A stretch of 34,592 bases of DNA from Dehalococcoidia bacterium (GTDB lineage: Bacteria; Chloroflexota; Dehalococcoidia; Lucifugimonadales; Lucifugimonadaceae). The translations under genes were made by a program, and so were the position numbers. Positions 1 to 9,154 of the stretch are shown in pieces. The stretch lies in contig JAJEGY010000038.1 in the NCBI GenBank assembly GCA_022819585.1, positions 1 through 34,592 of the forward strand. Reading direction: 5' to 3'. A model generated the notes under the pieces. That model did no database searches, was not told where the DNA came from, and saw only the letters and a program-made list of their open reading frames with translations. Position 1 is the stretch's first letter, and each line of letters starts with the position of its first letter.

Positions 1-31
1 GTAGAGAGATAGATACAGGAGGACTGCAGCT

Positions 32-3000
32 GTGCAGCTTTCATCGAGAATCTTGACGGCTCTGGCCGTGCTGATCCTTGCCGTTGCGGTGGTGGCGGTG
101 CGAGCCGGCTCGACCGGGACGGTAGATGCAGCTACCGGGACAATCAACGTCGTAAACGTGGGCACTTGCTACACCACGGACACCGATATCTTTACCGTCG
201 CCGATTGTAAAGACGGTCAACTCGACCCACAGGACGAAGGTGACCCCGCGGACACGGTTTACAACGTAGCCGGGCGCGATTCAATCACCGCGGCCGATAC
301 GGTATTCGCTACCTACGCCATTGATCCCAAGACCTCCGGCGACCAACCACGCGCAATCCTCAAAAACTCCGACCTCATAAAGATCAGCATCGAGGACAAG
401 GGACGCGACAAGAGGACTGGACAGCTCTACATCGTGTCGGACAGTGAAACTGTGCCTACGCTTCCTGACAATGGTGGCGCGGGCATCTTAGACGACGCTC
501 AAACCGGCATCATTTTGGGTGCACTTGGTGATGATTTGACCGCGGAGCTGTACGAAGCAGGCGATTACGACACCGATCCTGCTACCCCGGATACCAATCG
601 GGTCAAACTATCCAATAACACTGCATTCTTCGACCGGTTGCAGGTAACAACGGCCCAACGAACAATCTCAACATCTGGCGATGCCCAATTCAGATTGACT
701 GGGACCGGTAGCACTGAGAGCCCTATGGCGCCAAAAGACGACGGGAAGGTCTATTGGTTCGGTAATGTCAACACTGATGACGGGACTTCGGCATTCAGTA
801 ACTTGGCTCAATACATCGAACTCGACGAAGACTTGAACACGGGTGAAGCCGCCGATTTAGCTCCTTGGATGCGTGTCACCGCTTCGCTGCCGGCGAATGT
901 CACTATTGACGTCCTGTACATCTACTACCAGACCAGCGACCAGGAAGAAATCGTCGGCGGTAAGAGGGTTGGCGACTACGATGGCGTTGGCGGCAATCCC
1001 GAGAGCGCCGTATCGCCGGTATTTACCGATGACGAAAGCGGCGCTGACCCGGACGCTCTGGTTCTGCGCGTCAGCTCTGACGGTATCCAACCCAACCAAA
1101 ACCTTTGGCTAAAGGAAACAAGCCGCTTCTCCGGCTTCTACGAAGGCTACGCCCGACTGACCGACGCCGATGGCGATGGCCGGTGTGTAGACGCAGACAA
1201 CGACTCGGCATGTGATGACGGCGAAGACGACTTCGGTCAAGCTCGCAACTGGGGATTGGAACTCCAAAACGCATCCAGCGCGGGTGCAGACGATTACGCA
1301 GTAATCGCCGTTGAGAGCGGCCCGGTCTCCGTTACTTACAAGAACTCCAATGGAGACACCCGGACGCTTTCCATCTCCATCGACCGCGACGCTCCGGCCA
1401 TCCAGGTCGACGCCCCGATCCACAACACCGCGAGCACCGATGTCGCTCCTGACGTCATCGGAACCTTCGCGGACGTCGGCGGCGCAGGTCTACGCGAAGA
1501 CTCCTTCAAGGTCTACGCTGACAACCGCGATGACGGACACGACGACAATGCGATTTGGGACTTGGGCGTTAACGGCGCTATCGCAGCTGACGATCCCGAA
1601 CGATCTGACAGAGGTCAGGTCTGTGTCGACGCCTTGACTGGCAGTGGCGATTCCGCTACCGCGGGATCCGATGGAATTTGCGATGTAGCAGGTGAATCCT
1701 CAACGTCATTGCGCTCCCAATACTTGGGTTATGCAGAAGCCAACAGCAACGGGACCTACGGCATCATCTACAGCCACAACATCTACCTCCCGACCGTAGA
1801 TGACGAAGACAACAAAAACTACGATACTGCCGTTGCCGAGGAGTTTGAGGACGGAGCCACCGAAGGCGAGTTCGACTCGCTTGTGCGTATCGACTTCGAG
1901 CCGCCTGACGACCGTCGCTACAACAACACGATCGACATTCAGGCCGTCGTAATCGACATCGCCGGCAACATCGGTTTCTCAGACGCCGACCCGAGCAGTC
2001 CGACATTCGTCGACGACCTCAACACGGCTCCCGGAGACCGAGACGATATCGGTACGCACAACGTCATCGGTATCTTCTCTCGCCACCTCTACTTGCTTGA
2101 CGATGTAGACCCCGCCTACGAGGAAGACCAATCCGCGACTGGTTTCTTCGTTGACGCTGACGGAGACGTAACCAGGACCAGCTCTGGTCTGATGGTGGTC
2201 TTCGACGGCCCGCTAGACCCGGCTACCGTAGGTATCGGGACATTTGCGGTCGAACTCGACAACGGCTCCGACGCTACCGTCGTTGACGCCGTGGTCGACA
2301 AGGCGAAGGTCTACCTCCTCCTCGAAGAAGAACTGGCTCCAGACTCCACGCCTAGCGTGGATCTAGCCTCCGGCCAGTCGGTCGCCGACCTTGCTGGAAA
2401 CGAATCGACAGACCGACGCCTAGATGGTATTGAGTTGAGTGACGGCATCTTGCCGACATTCACCGTCAGTCTTAGCGGCGGAACTGGACTCAACGAGGAC
2501 ATCGACGGCGAAGGCCCGTCCGAGTTGACCAAGGGTCAGATGAAGATCTCGATCTCCGCCAACGAGGCGATCCAAGGCGCTCCGCAATTCTCAGTGGTCT
2601 GCAACAACCTCCACTGGGATGGCGATATGGAGGACACCAGTCCTGCCAAGTTCGCCTCTAACCGCACCGGACCTTTCACCGCCGACGGAATCAAGGATGC
2701 GGCTCCGAACGAAGCTAAGCACACCGCAGGAGGGTCGCACGCCGACAACTCCTCGGATGTTTGGACGATGTGTCGTGACCACGAAAAAGCCGCCGTTGAG
2801 GATGGTGCATCAGCGACTTACTTCGATGTCGCTCGCACCAATGCTCACCGACGCGCTGGCAACAACTGGGAATACGACTGGTCCAACTTGGGCGCTGATC
2901 AAGAGCTCGAAGACGGTACCCTGACGGTCATCGTCTGGGGACGTGACCGCAGCTCGTACGAGAACGCCAAGGGCGAGCGTCTCTTGAACTACTCGGCTTC

Positions 3001-3901
3001 TAGCGTCAACTTCGTTTACGACACCGAACTCATGGCAGCTTGGGATGACGAAGATGGTCTAGTTCCAGATGAAGGCGATAACGTCTTTGAGACTCGACCG
3101 TTTGTCCTCCTGGACTTCGGCAGCGAAGGCACAACCGTGAACGTCACCCTATTCGAGGTTGACGGCGTAGACCACACGGCTGAACTGCAGATACTCGAAG
3201 ACAGCGAGTTCGTATGGTGGCCCGAGCCTCTGGCATACGGCACATACACCGTTTACGTCGAAGCCAACGACGCCGCTAACAACGAAGGTGACCACGAGTA
3301 CAGCTTCACGGTCAAAGAGCGCGCTCCGTTCGTCCTAGACCTGCTGGCTGGCTGGAACTCGATTTCCTTCCCCGCCAACCCGATCGACCGAGCGCTACAC
3401 GCGGTCTTCACCGACCCGGCCATCGATCAGGTCATCGGATGGGACGCTACCGAGACCGTCAGCCCATGGCGAATGGCAAGCCGAGTTGACGGTGTATGGA
3501 CCACCAGCGAAGACGTAGCCACCCTCAACGACGTCGAGGCACGTTACGGATACTGGGTCCACTCCACCGGCTTCATCACGCAGGCCGTGGCATTGGCTGG
3601 CAAGGGCGACCGTTCAACCGACGGCCAACCCAACCCTGCCGACATCCCGACCGATGAAGGCTGGAACTTCGTGGGCGTGGTTGACGTCGACGGCGACCAG
3701 ACGCAGGACGACGCCAACGAGACCTTGCGCAACAGCAACAACGACCCGATAACCGCTGCCGAATACCTCGGCAACTACACCCGGGCCTACACTTGGGACC
3801 ACATCAACAACACGTGGGATGTCCTCAAGAACGACGAAGGCATCGTCATCGGCACCGGCATCTGGGTCTACTACACCAAGGGCCACGATATCGCCCCATA
3901 A
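32..3901 (+). CDS. Large secreted acidic surface protein
   Basis: A 1289-residue protein that starts at a GTG with a strong AGGAGG at 17-22, nine bases upstream. Residues 1-25 form a signal peptide (short basic start, then an Ala/Val/Leu core). The rest is very rich in Asp, Glu, Thr and Ser, as expected for an extracellular beta-sandwich or S-layer-like protein. Around residues 375-400 there is a run of DxDxDG-type Asp/Asn repeats that could bind calcium. The C-terminal ~190 residues (from about 1100) form a separate module with an 'AGWNSISFP' opening, an internal 'EGWNFVG' echo and two 'GYWV/GIWVYY' strands. I recognise this pattern from the C-termini of other large exported Chloroflexota proteins, but I cannot name a family. 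The gene stands alone and is followed by a perfect hairpin. A structural or adhesive cell-surface role is inferred; no catalytic motif is visible. Confidence 0.85.
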   Translation: MQLSSRILTALAVLILAVAVVAVRAGSTGTVDAATGTINVVNVGTCYTTDTDIFTVADCKDGQLDPQDEGDPADTVYNVAGRDSITAADTVFATYAIDPKTSGDQPRAILKNSDLIKISIEDKGRDKRTGQLYIVSDSETVPTLPDNGGAGILDDAQTGIILGALGDDLTAELYEAGDYDTDPATPDTNRVKLSNNTAFFDRLQVTTAQRTISTSGDAQFRLTGTGSTESPMAPKDDGKVYWFGNVNTDDGTSAFSNLAQYIELDEDLNTGEAADLAPWMRVTASLPANVTIDVLYIYYQTSDQEEIVGGKRVGDYDGVGGNPESAVSPVFTDDESGADPDALVLRVSSDGIQPNQNLWLKETSRFSGFYEGYARLTDADGDGRCVDADNDSACDDGEDDFGQARNWGLELQNASSAGADDYAVIAVESGPVSVTYKNSNGDTRTLSISIDRDAPAIQVDAPIHNTASTDVAPDVIGTFADVGGAGLREDSFKVYADNRDDGHDDNAIWDLGVNGAIAADDPERSDRGQVCVDALTGSGDSATAGSDGICDVAGESSTSLRSQYLGYAEANSNGTYGIIYSHNIYLPTVDDEDNKNYDTAVAEEFEDGATEGEFDSLVRIDFEPPDDRRYNNTIDIQAVVIDIAGNIGFSDADPSSPTFVDDLNTAPGDRDDIGTHNVIGIFSRHLYLLDDVDPAYEEDQSATGFFVDADGDVTRTSSGLMVVFDGPLDPATVGIGTFAVELDNGSDATVVDAVVDKAKVYLLLEEELAPDSTPSVDLASGQSVADLAGNESTDRRLDGIELSDGILPTFTVSLSGGTGLNEDIDGEGPSELTKGQMKISISANEAIQGAPQFSVVCNNLHWDGDMEDTSPAKFASNRTGPFTADGIKDAAPNEAKHTAGGSHADNSSDVWTMCRDHEKAAVEDGASATYFDVARTNAHRRAGNNWEYDWSNLGADQELEDGTLTVIVWGRDRSSYENAKGERLLNYSASSVNFVYDTELMAAWDDEDGLVPDEGDNVFETRPFVLLDFGSEGTTVNVTLFEVDGVDHTAELQILEDSEFVWWPEPLAYGTYTVYVEANDAANNEGDHEYSFTVKERAPFVLDLLAGWNSISFPANPIDRALHAVFTDPAIDQVIGWDATETVSPWRMASRVDGVWTTSEDVATLNDVEARYGYWVHSTGFITQAVALAGKGDRSTDGQPNPADIPTDEGWNFVGVVDVDGDQTQDDANETLRNSNNDPITAAEYLGNYTRAYTWDHINNTWDVLKNDEGIVIGTGIWVYYTKGHDIAP

Positions 3902-3939
3902 GGGGACGTGTCCTTAGCCCTAGGCTGTAAGCCAAGAAC

Positions 3940-3969
3940 TGCGCCCCTCGGAGAAATCCGAGGGGCGCA
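3940..3969 (+). terminator. Perfect 13-bp hairpin with GAAA tetraloop
   Basis: TGCGCCCCTCGGA (3940-3952) and TCCGAGGGGCGCA (3957-3969) are perfectly complementary around a GAAA (GNRA) loop. The hairpin lies 38 bases after the stop of the large surface protein and 36 bases before the prfB start. No T-run follows, so it is either a terminator of the no-U-tract type or an mRNA 3'-end stabiliser. Confidence 0.6.
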
Positions 3970-4005
3970 ACGATTCAAACTCCATTCATATACTTAAAAC
4001 CTGTC

Positions 4006-5107
4006 ATGGACCCACACCTCCAATCCAAAGCTGACGACTTGCGCAACCGCATCGCGCAGATCGTGGGGCATCTTTGACCTCCCCGCAAAACGCACCCAAA
4101 TAACCAAATTGGAAACTCAAGCATCCGACCCGGGTTTCTGGTCAGACCACAAAACAGCCCAAACCCACATGCAATCCCTAACGTCACTAAAAGATGACGT
4201 AACCACTTGGGAAACGCTACAGCAACGCTCCGAAGAGCTAACCGACCTGATCGAGCTAGCCGACGCCGAATCCGATGAGGCCATGCTAGCCCAACTCTCC
4301 CTCGACGCCGAATCCCTCCGCAACGACCTCGCCTCCCAGGAGTTCCGCCTCCAGCTAAGCGGAGAACACGACAGCCGCCCCGCCATCATATCCGTGAAAC
4401 AGGGCGCCGGTGGCGTAGACGCCCAAGACTGGTCCGAGATGCTCCTCCGCATGTACCTCCGCTGGAGCGAACAATCCGGCTACGATTCAGAAATCCTCGA
4501 CTTCACCCCAGGCGAAGAGGCCGGCATCAAATCGGCAGCGGTAAGAGTAGCCGGCGACCACGCATTCGGTTATCTCAAGTCCGAACGCGGAGTCCACCGC
4601 TTGGTCCGCCTCTCACCATTCGACTCCGGACATCGCCGTCACACCAGCTTCTCGCTCATAGAAGTGTATCCAGAGCCTGACGACGCCAACGAGGTCGAAA
4701 TCGATCCGTCTGAGGTCCGTATGGAGGCATTCCGAGCCAGCGGACACGGTGGCCAGAGCGTCCAGAAGAACTCGACCGCCGTGCGTCTGACGCACGAACC
4801 CACAGGCATCGTCGTTTCGGTCCAGAACGAGCGCTCACAAGCTCAGAACCGCCAAGTAGCGATGAAGATACTGCACGCTCGTCTGACCGACTTGGAAAAC
4901 CAAAAGCGAGCCGCTGAGAAGGCCAAACTTAAGGGCGAGCATGTTTCAGCGGAGTTCGGTCGACAAGTGCGGAGCTACGTGCTCCACCCCTACCAGATGG
5001 TGAAGGACCACCGGACAGACTATGAAGTCTCAGATGCCCGTGGCGTATTGGAAGGCGATCTGGACGGGTTCTTGAAGGCATATCTCCAATCTTCGATAGC
5101 CAACTGA
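4006..5107 (+). CDS. prfB: Peptide chain release factor 2 (RF2), programmed +1 frameshift
   Basis: RF2 recognises UGA and UAA in the ribosomal A site and triggers release of the finished protein. The gene is in two frames. ATG at 4006 opens 23 codons that end at an in-frame TGA (4075-4077). A +1 slip at CTT-TGA-C continues at GAC 4076 and runs to 5107, giving 366 residues, about the length of E. coli RF2. The downstream part carries the RF2 anticodon-like SPF tripeptide at about residues 203-205 and the universal GGQ catalytic loop at about 248-250. The N-terminal helix before the shift and the 'DPGFWSD' motif just after it join into one normal RF2 domain 1, so this is not a pseudogene. No good ribosome binding site precedes ATG 4006; a TATACT box at 3989-3994 suggests a very short leader. 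A reader taking only the longer frame would start falsely at TTG 4109. Confidence 0.95.
4063..4078 (+). promoter_or_regulatory. prfB autoregulatory frameshift signal
   Basis: The sequence GTGGGG-CAT-CTT-TGA-C contains each known element of the RF2 frameshift site: a Shine-Dalgarno-like G-run (4065-4068) three bases before the slippery CTT codon (4072-4074), an in-frame TGA, and a following C that makes the stop weak. In characterised bacteria, low RF2 causes pausing at UGA and a slip to the +1 frame, so RF2 controls its own synthesis. Confidence 0.93.
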
Positions 5108-5266
5108 TGAATTTTGCGTATCGAACGTGATGAAGAAAACTGTCGATGTAGATTTTCATTGGATACATCCTTGATACAGCATCGCAAATACGCAATCCGA
5201 GATAAGCGGTCGATTCGTATTAACCATCAGGAACGGAAGAATCGCAGTGATAGTTGGAGCTAGCAG

Positions 5267-7015
5267 ATGAAGACAGCACGTTTCTTGGGCATATCGTTGC
5301 TCGCCGCGATGTCCCTTTTTGTCGTGGCGTGCACGAGCGAAGAGCCGCCGACACCTACCCCCGCGCCTGAACCGACGGCGACACAGGTTCCGACCGTCGT
5401 GTCGACGCCACCCCCGTCACGCGCGGAACGTCCAACGCCGGTATCGAGCCAAGCACAAGTGGCGCCGGAGTTGCTTCAAACGCCAGAACGAGTCGGCGAT
5501 GAAAGGCCAACGGGCGGTGTGTTCCGAAGGCTTTGGGCTGACCCGCCGACGCTTGATCCCGCGCTCGTGACCGACGGCACATCGTACGACATAGTGATCG
5601 AGCTCTTCAGTGGCTTGGTCAAATTGACGGGCGACGCGAACGAGCCGATCGTCATGGATCTTGCTGAGAGTTATTCGGTGAGCAACCAAGGCAGGACTTA
5701 CACGTTCATTCTTAAAGAGGACCTCAAGTTCAACGATGGGTCGCCGGTTACAGCTTCGGACTTCAAGTGGTCTTGGGAACGAGCCTCTGCGCCGGAGACG
5801 GAATCGCCGATTGTAGATGAGTTTCTTGGCGATATTTTGGGCGTGCAAGCGATTATCGACGGCGAAGCGACGATCGCAGATGGGATCGAAGTGGTAGATG
5901 ATCACACGCTGCGGGTAACCATCGACGCTCCAAAACCGTACTTCATCGCCAAATTGACTTATCCGATAGCGTTCGTCGTCAACCGCGACAACGTGGTTTC
6001 AGGAGGCGAAAACTGGACCGACGAACCAGTCGGAACCGGCCCCTTTGTCTTGAAGAGCTACAGCATTGGTGAGCGGATGGTGTTGTCCAAAAACCCTCAC
6101 TACTGGGGTGATCCTGCTTACTTGGACGAGGTGCAGCTCTTGCTCGCCGGCGGCTCTGCGATGGCGATGTATGAGAACGACGAGATCGACATCACAGGGA
6201 TAGGTCTAGCGGATTTGGAACGGGTCACCGACCCGAACGAAGAGATATCCAAGGATGTGATTGAGGTTCCGCCCTCGTTCAGGACGAGTTACATTGGCTT
6301 CAACGTTGAAGAGCCCCCGTTCGATGACGTCCATTTCCGTCGTGCGCTGAACTTCGCGGTGGACAAGACTTTGGTGGCCAACGCCGTCTTTTCCGATCTT
6401 GTTCGGCCCGCGACCGGCCCCATCCCTCCCGGTTTCGTCGGGTTCAATCCCGATTTGAAGGGATTGGAATTCGATGAAGCCAAGGCGCAGGAAGAGCTGG
6501 CGATGTCGAAATACGCCGACGCGGATAGTCGTCCTCGAATCGTAATCACTCTGCCCGGTACTGGCGGTTCGCCTAGTTTGACTACTGAAGTGGTTGCGGA
6601 TATGTGGCGTCGGACTTTGGGGGTGGATGTAGAGATACAGCAGGTCGAGTGGGCAACGTTCTTGCAGGACTTGCACCGCAATCGATTGCAGGCGTTCTCA
6701 CTGGCTTGGCAAGCCGACTATCCAGATCCTCACACGTTCGTCGATGTTCTGTTCCGGACAGGCAGTTCGATCAACAACACCAACTACTCGAATCCTGAGG
6801 TTGACGCGTTGCTTGAGCAAGCCAATGTCGAAGCGGATCCGGTGCGTCGCATCGAGCTGTATCAAGAAGCGGAAGAGATGATCGTCGAGGACGCCGCTTG
6901 GTTGCCGCTGTGGTGGGGAGTCGAGGGCAAGGTATTGGTGAAGCAACATGTCGGAGGACTGACCTTCCCGCCCTTGTCAGTGCCGATTTATCAACACGTC
7001 TGGATAGACGGTTGA
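5267..7015 (+). CDS. Peptide ABC transporter substrate-binding lipoprotein (SBP family 5), copy 1
   Basis: A 582-residue DppA/OppA-type binding protein that captures peptides outside the membrane and passes them to the permeases. A lipoprotein signal ends at Cys22 (lipobox VVAC), followed by a Pro/Thr-rich tether to about residue 85 and then the family 5 fold. The fold opens with 'GGVFRRLWADPPTLDPAL' and includes the family phrases 'DFKWSWERA', 'GTGPF' and 'FRRALNFAVDK'. The start at ATG 5267 has GGAG at 5255-5258. It is clearly paralogous to the next gene: most of the mature protein aligns without gaps, including the shared block 'AGGSAMAMYENDEI'. No partner ATPase is adjacent. The ligand cannot be told from sequence; di- or oligopeptides are most likely, and gamma-glutamyl compounds are possible given the ggt gene downstream. 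Confidence 0.93.
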   Translation: MKTARFLGISLLAAMSLFVVACTSEEPPTPTPAPEPTATQVPTVVSTPPPSRAERPTPVSSQAQVAPELLQTPERVGDERPTGGVFRRLWADPPTLDPALVTDGTSYDIVIELFSGLVKLTGDANEPIVMDLAESYSVSNQGRTYTFILKEDLKFNDGSPVTASDFKWSWERASAPETESPIVDEFLGDILGVQAIIDGEATIADGIEVVDDHTLRVTIDAPKPYFIAKLTYPIAFVVNRDNVVSGGENWTDEPVGTGPFVLKSYSIGERMVLSKNPHYWGDPAYLDEVQLLLAGGSAMAMYENDEIDITGIGLADLERVTDPNEEISKDVIEVPPSFRTSYIGFNVEEPPFDDVHFRRALNFAVDKTLVANAVFSDLVRPATGPIPPGFVGFNPDLKGLEFDEAKAQEELAMSKYADADSRPRIVITLPGTGGSPSLTTEVVADMWRRTLGVDVEIQQVEWATFLQDLHRNRLQAFSLAWQADYPDPHTFVDVLFRTGSSINNTNYSNPEVDALLEQANVEADPVRRIELYQEAEEMIVEDAAWLPLWWGVEGKVLVKQHVGGLTFPPLSVPIYQHVWIDG

Positions 7016-7019
7016 ACCC

Positions 7020-7079
7020 GCGGACGCGAGTCCGCACTGTGGTTGGATAGGTGTTCGCGCTGGTATCACCTATCCAACC
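7020..7079 (+). promoter_or_regulatory. Two hairpins between the binding-protein paralogues
   Basis: Just after the stop of copy 1 there is a 6-bp hairpin GCGGAC-GCGA-GTCCGC (7020-7035). It is followed by a perfect 13-bp stem, GGTTGGATAGGTG (7041-7053) with CACCTATCCAACC (7067-7079), around a 13-base loop. No T-run follows. They may be a leaky terminator or an RNA-processing and stability element that sets different levels of the two binding proteins. Confidence 0.5.
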
Positions 7080-7178
7080 CTCCAATCGAAAAGTGTTTCC
7101 CATTTCGATTCACGGCTTTGATACCGTGTATCTAATGGGGAGAACCCAAACCTAAAACAAAAGAGAGTGGAAAGAAAG

Positions 7179-9002
7179 ATGAAATTCGTCCCACAGCTGT
7201 TGATTGCTGGAGTAGTGATCGCCGTAATGTTCGTGGTTGGGTGCTCATCAGAAGAACCGACCGCGACTCCTGTGCCGCCCACGGCGACGGCAGTTCCGCA
7301 ACCACCCACGGCGACACCAGCACCGGAACCGACATCAGCTTCAAGCTCGAGCGTTGCTCCCACAGCAACGGCCATAGCCGAAGCTACTGCTGCCGCAGTT
7401 GCTGAGGCTACGACGGCGGCTGAGGAGACTGCAACTGCAGTTATGAAGGAGGCGGAGGAAGAAGATATTGAGTTCGATCCACGACGAGGCGGAGTGTTCC
7501 GCTTATTGGGCACGGATCCTACGACATTGGATCCAGCTTTGACTACCGACAGCACCTCTTACGACATCGTGCTCAAGATATTCGGCGGTTTGATGCGGTT
7601 AACCGACGATCCGAACAATCCGATCGTCCCTGACTTGGCGGAAAGTTTCACTGTTAGCCAAGACGGAACCGTCTACCGTTTCAAGCTACGAGAAAACTTG
7701 GTGTTCAGCGATGGCAGTCCGGTCACCGCGTTTGACTTTAAATGGTCGTGGGAACGGGCAGCTTTGCCGGAGACGGGTTCGACGGTTGTCAAAGAGTTTC
7801 TCGGTGACATCGTAGGAGTCAACGACATCATTGAGGGCAATGCCACTTCAGCTGAGGGCATAACCGTTATCGATGACAACACCTTGGAAGTGCAGATAGA
7901 TGGTCCCAAGCCGTACTTCATAGCGAAACTGACCTATCCAGTGACGTTCGTCGTAAGCCAGGACAATATCGAAGCAGGCGGCGAGACTTGGACTGACGAT
8001 CCTGTTGGGACGGGTCCTTTCATCCTCAAGGATTACGAAATCGGCGTAAGTATGGTGCTCGCACGTAACGACAACTATTGGGACACGTCTGCATTCCTTG
8101 ACGAGGTGCATTTCAACCTCGCTGGCGGCTCAGCGATGGCGATGTACGAGAACGATGAGATCCACGTCTCGGGGATTCCTGCGTCAGCTTACGAACGTGT
8201 AACCGACCCGAATGAGCCCCTGTCCCAAGACGTTGTCGATGTCCCGCCTGAGTTCTTCACGTTCTACATCGGATTCAATGTTGGGCAGGAGCCATTCGAC
8301 GATGTGCACTTCCGGCGGGCGCTCAACTATGCCGTAGACAAGGAGATTATTGCTGAAGCGGTGTTGAACAATCGAGTGAGGCCGGCGTACGGCCCTATCC
8401 CGCCTGGTTTTATCGGTTTCAATCCTGGTCTCGAAGGGTTGAGGTTTGATTTGGACAAGGCCCAAGAAGAGTTGGCGATGTCGAAGTACGCAGATCCCGA
8501 GTCGCGTCCTCGCATCATTTTGACCACTTCGGGTACAGGTGGTTCACCGCCTGTTTGGCTCCAGGCTGTGGCTGATATGTGGGATCGAAATCTCGGCGTG
8601 CAAATCGAGTTCCAAGAGGTCGAGTGGGCTACGTTCCTGCAAGAGGTCGACAACTACCGTTTGCAGTCGTTCTCTTTGGCTTGGAGCCCGGACTACCCGG
8701 ATCCTCACACTTTTGTGGACGTGTTATTCCGTAGCGACAGCACGATCAACCAAACGCAGTACTCGAATGCCGAAGTTGACGCGTTGTTAGATGAAGCGAC
8801 GACGGAGCCGGACCCAGCGCGACGAGTGCAACTTTACCAAGAGGCTGAACAGATCATTGTTGACGAAGCCGCATGGGTGCCAATGTGGTGGGGCACCGAG
8901 GGGAAAATCCTAGTCAAGCAGAACGTCAATAACTTCCGCATTTCGCCACTTGGCAGTTTCACGCTGAAGGACGTGTGGCTAGACAAGGAGATCGACTTCT
9001 AG
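7179..9002 (+). CDS. Peptide ABC transporter substrate-binding lipoprotein (SBP family 5), copy 2
   Basis: A 607-residue paralogue of the preceding gene. The signal peptide ends at lipobox VVGC with Cys22. An unusually long tether follows: a Pro/Thr segment, then Ala/Thr/Glu-rich residues (about 45-95) likely to be helical. The family 5 domain begins at 'GGVFRLLGTDPTTLDPAL'. I chose ATG 7179 because it gives a normal signal peptide directly; a GTG at 7167 would add only four residues. It ends 152 bases before the permease genes, and that gap holds a repeat. With the permeases downstream it should form a Dpp/Opp-type importer. Why two near-identical binding proteins are kept is unknown; different ligands or different expression are the obvious options. 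Confidence 0.93.
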   Translation: MKFVPQLLIAGVVIAVMFVVGCSSEEPTATPVPPTATAVPQPPTATPAPEPTSASSSSVAPTATAIAEATAAAVAEATTAAEETATAVMKEAEEEDIEFDPRRGGVFRLLGTDPTTLDPALTTDSTSYDIVLKIFGGLMRLTDDPNNPIVPDLAESFTVSQDGTVYRFKLRENLVFSDGSPVTAFDFKWSWERAALPETGSTVVKEFLGDIVGVNDIIEGNATSAEGITVIDDNTLEVQIDGPKPYFIAKLTYPVTFVVSQDNIEAGGETWTDDPVGTGPFILKDYEIGVSMVLARNDNYWDTSAFLDEVHFNLAGGSAMAMYENDEIHVSGIPASAYERVTDPNEPLSQDVVDVPPEFFTFYIGFNVGQEPFDDVHFRRALNYAVDKEIIAEAVLNNRVRPAYGPIPPGFIGFNPGLEGLRFDLDKAQEELAMSKYADPESRPRIILTTSGTGGSPPVWLQAVADMWDRNLGVQIEFQEVEWATFLQEVDNYRLQSFSLAWSPDYPDPHTFVDVLFRSDSTINQTQYSNAEVDALLDEATTEPDPARRVQLYQEAEQIIVDEAAWVPMWWGTEGKILVKQNVNNFRISPLGSFTLKDVWLDKEIDF

Positions 9003-9010
9003 CAGACTAA

Positions 9011-9102
9011 TCGTTATTCCCGCGAAAGCCGTGATCCAAGGGACGGCGTTCGGTTGGATGCCATCTCATTGAACGAGATTCCCGATTTCGTGGGAATGAC
9101 GA
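9011..9102. repeat. 92-bp ATTCCC palindromic element
   Basis: The ends are imperfect inverted repeats: TCGTTATTCCC (9011-9021) matches the reverse complement of GGGAATGACGA (9092-9102) at 10 of 11 positions. The right half also has its own ATTCCC...GGGAAT stem (9078-9083 with 9092-9097). Related half-elements (TTCCTGCTTTCGCTGGAATGA-type) occur at 18841-18868 and 18966-18994. It is a small non-coding dispersed repeat, MITE-like in form, sitting between the binding-protein and permease genes. Confidence 0.55.
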
Positions 9103-9133
9103 GCGTAAACGGACGTTGAGAGAAACAGCACTG

Positions 9134-9145
9134 AATGCTAGCATT
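9134..9145. repeat. 12-bp perfect palindrome before the permease start
   Basis: AATGCTAGCATT is self-complementary and ends nine bases before the permease ATG at 9155, where no clear ribosome binding site is visible. It could be an operator half-pair or a small hairpin that limits ribosome access. The role is inferred only. Confidence 0.3.
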
Positions 9146-9154
9146 TGAAGCGCG

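Noticed and set aside
4006..4077. In-frame TGA in prfB as a sign of a pseudogene or of UGA recoding to an amino acid
   Set aside because: The TGA sits in a complete programmed frameshift signal, and the downstream frame completes a full-length RF2.
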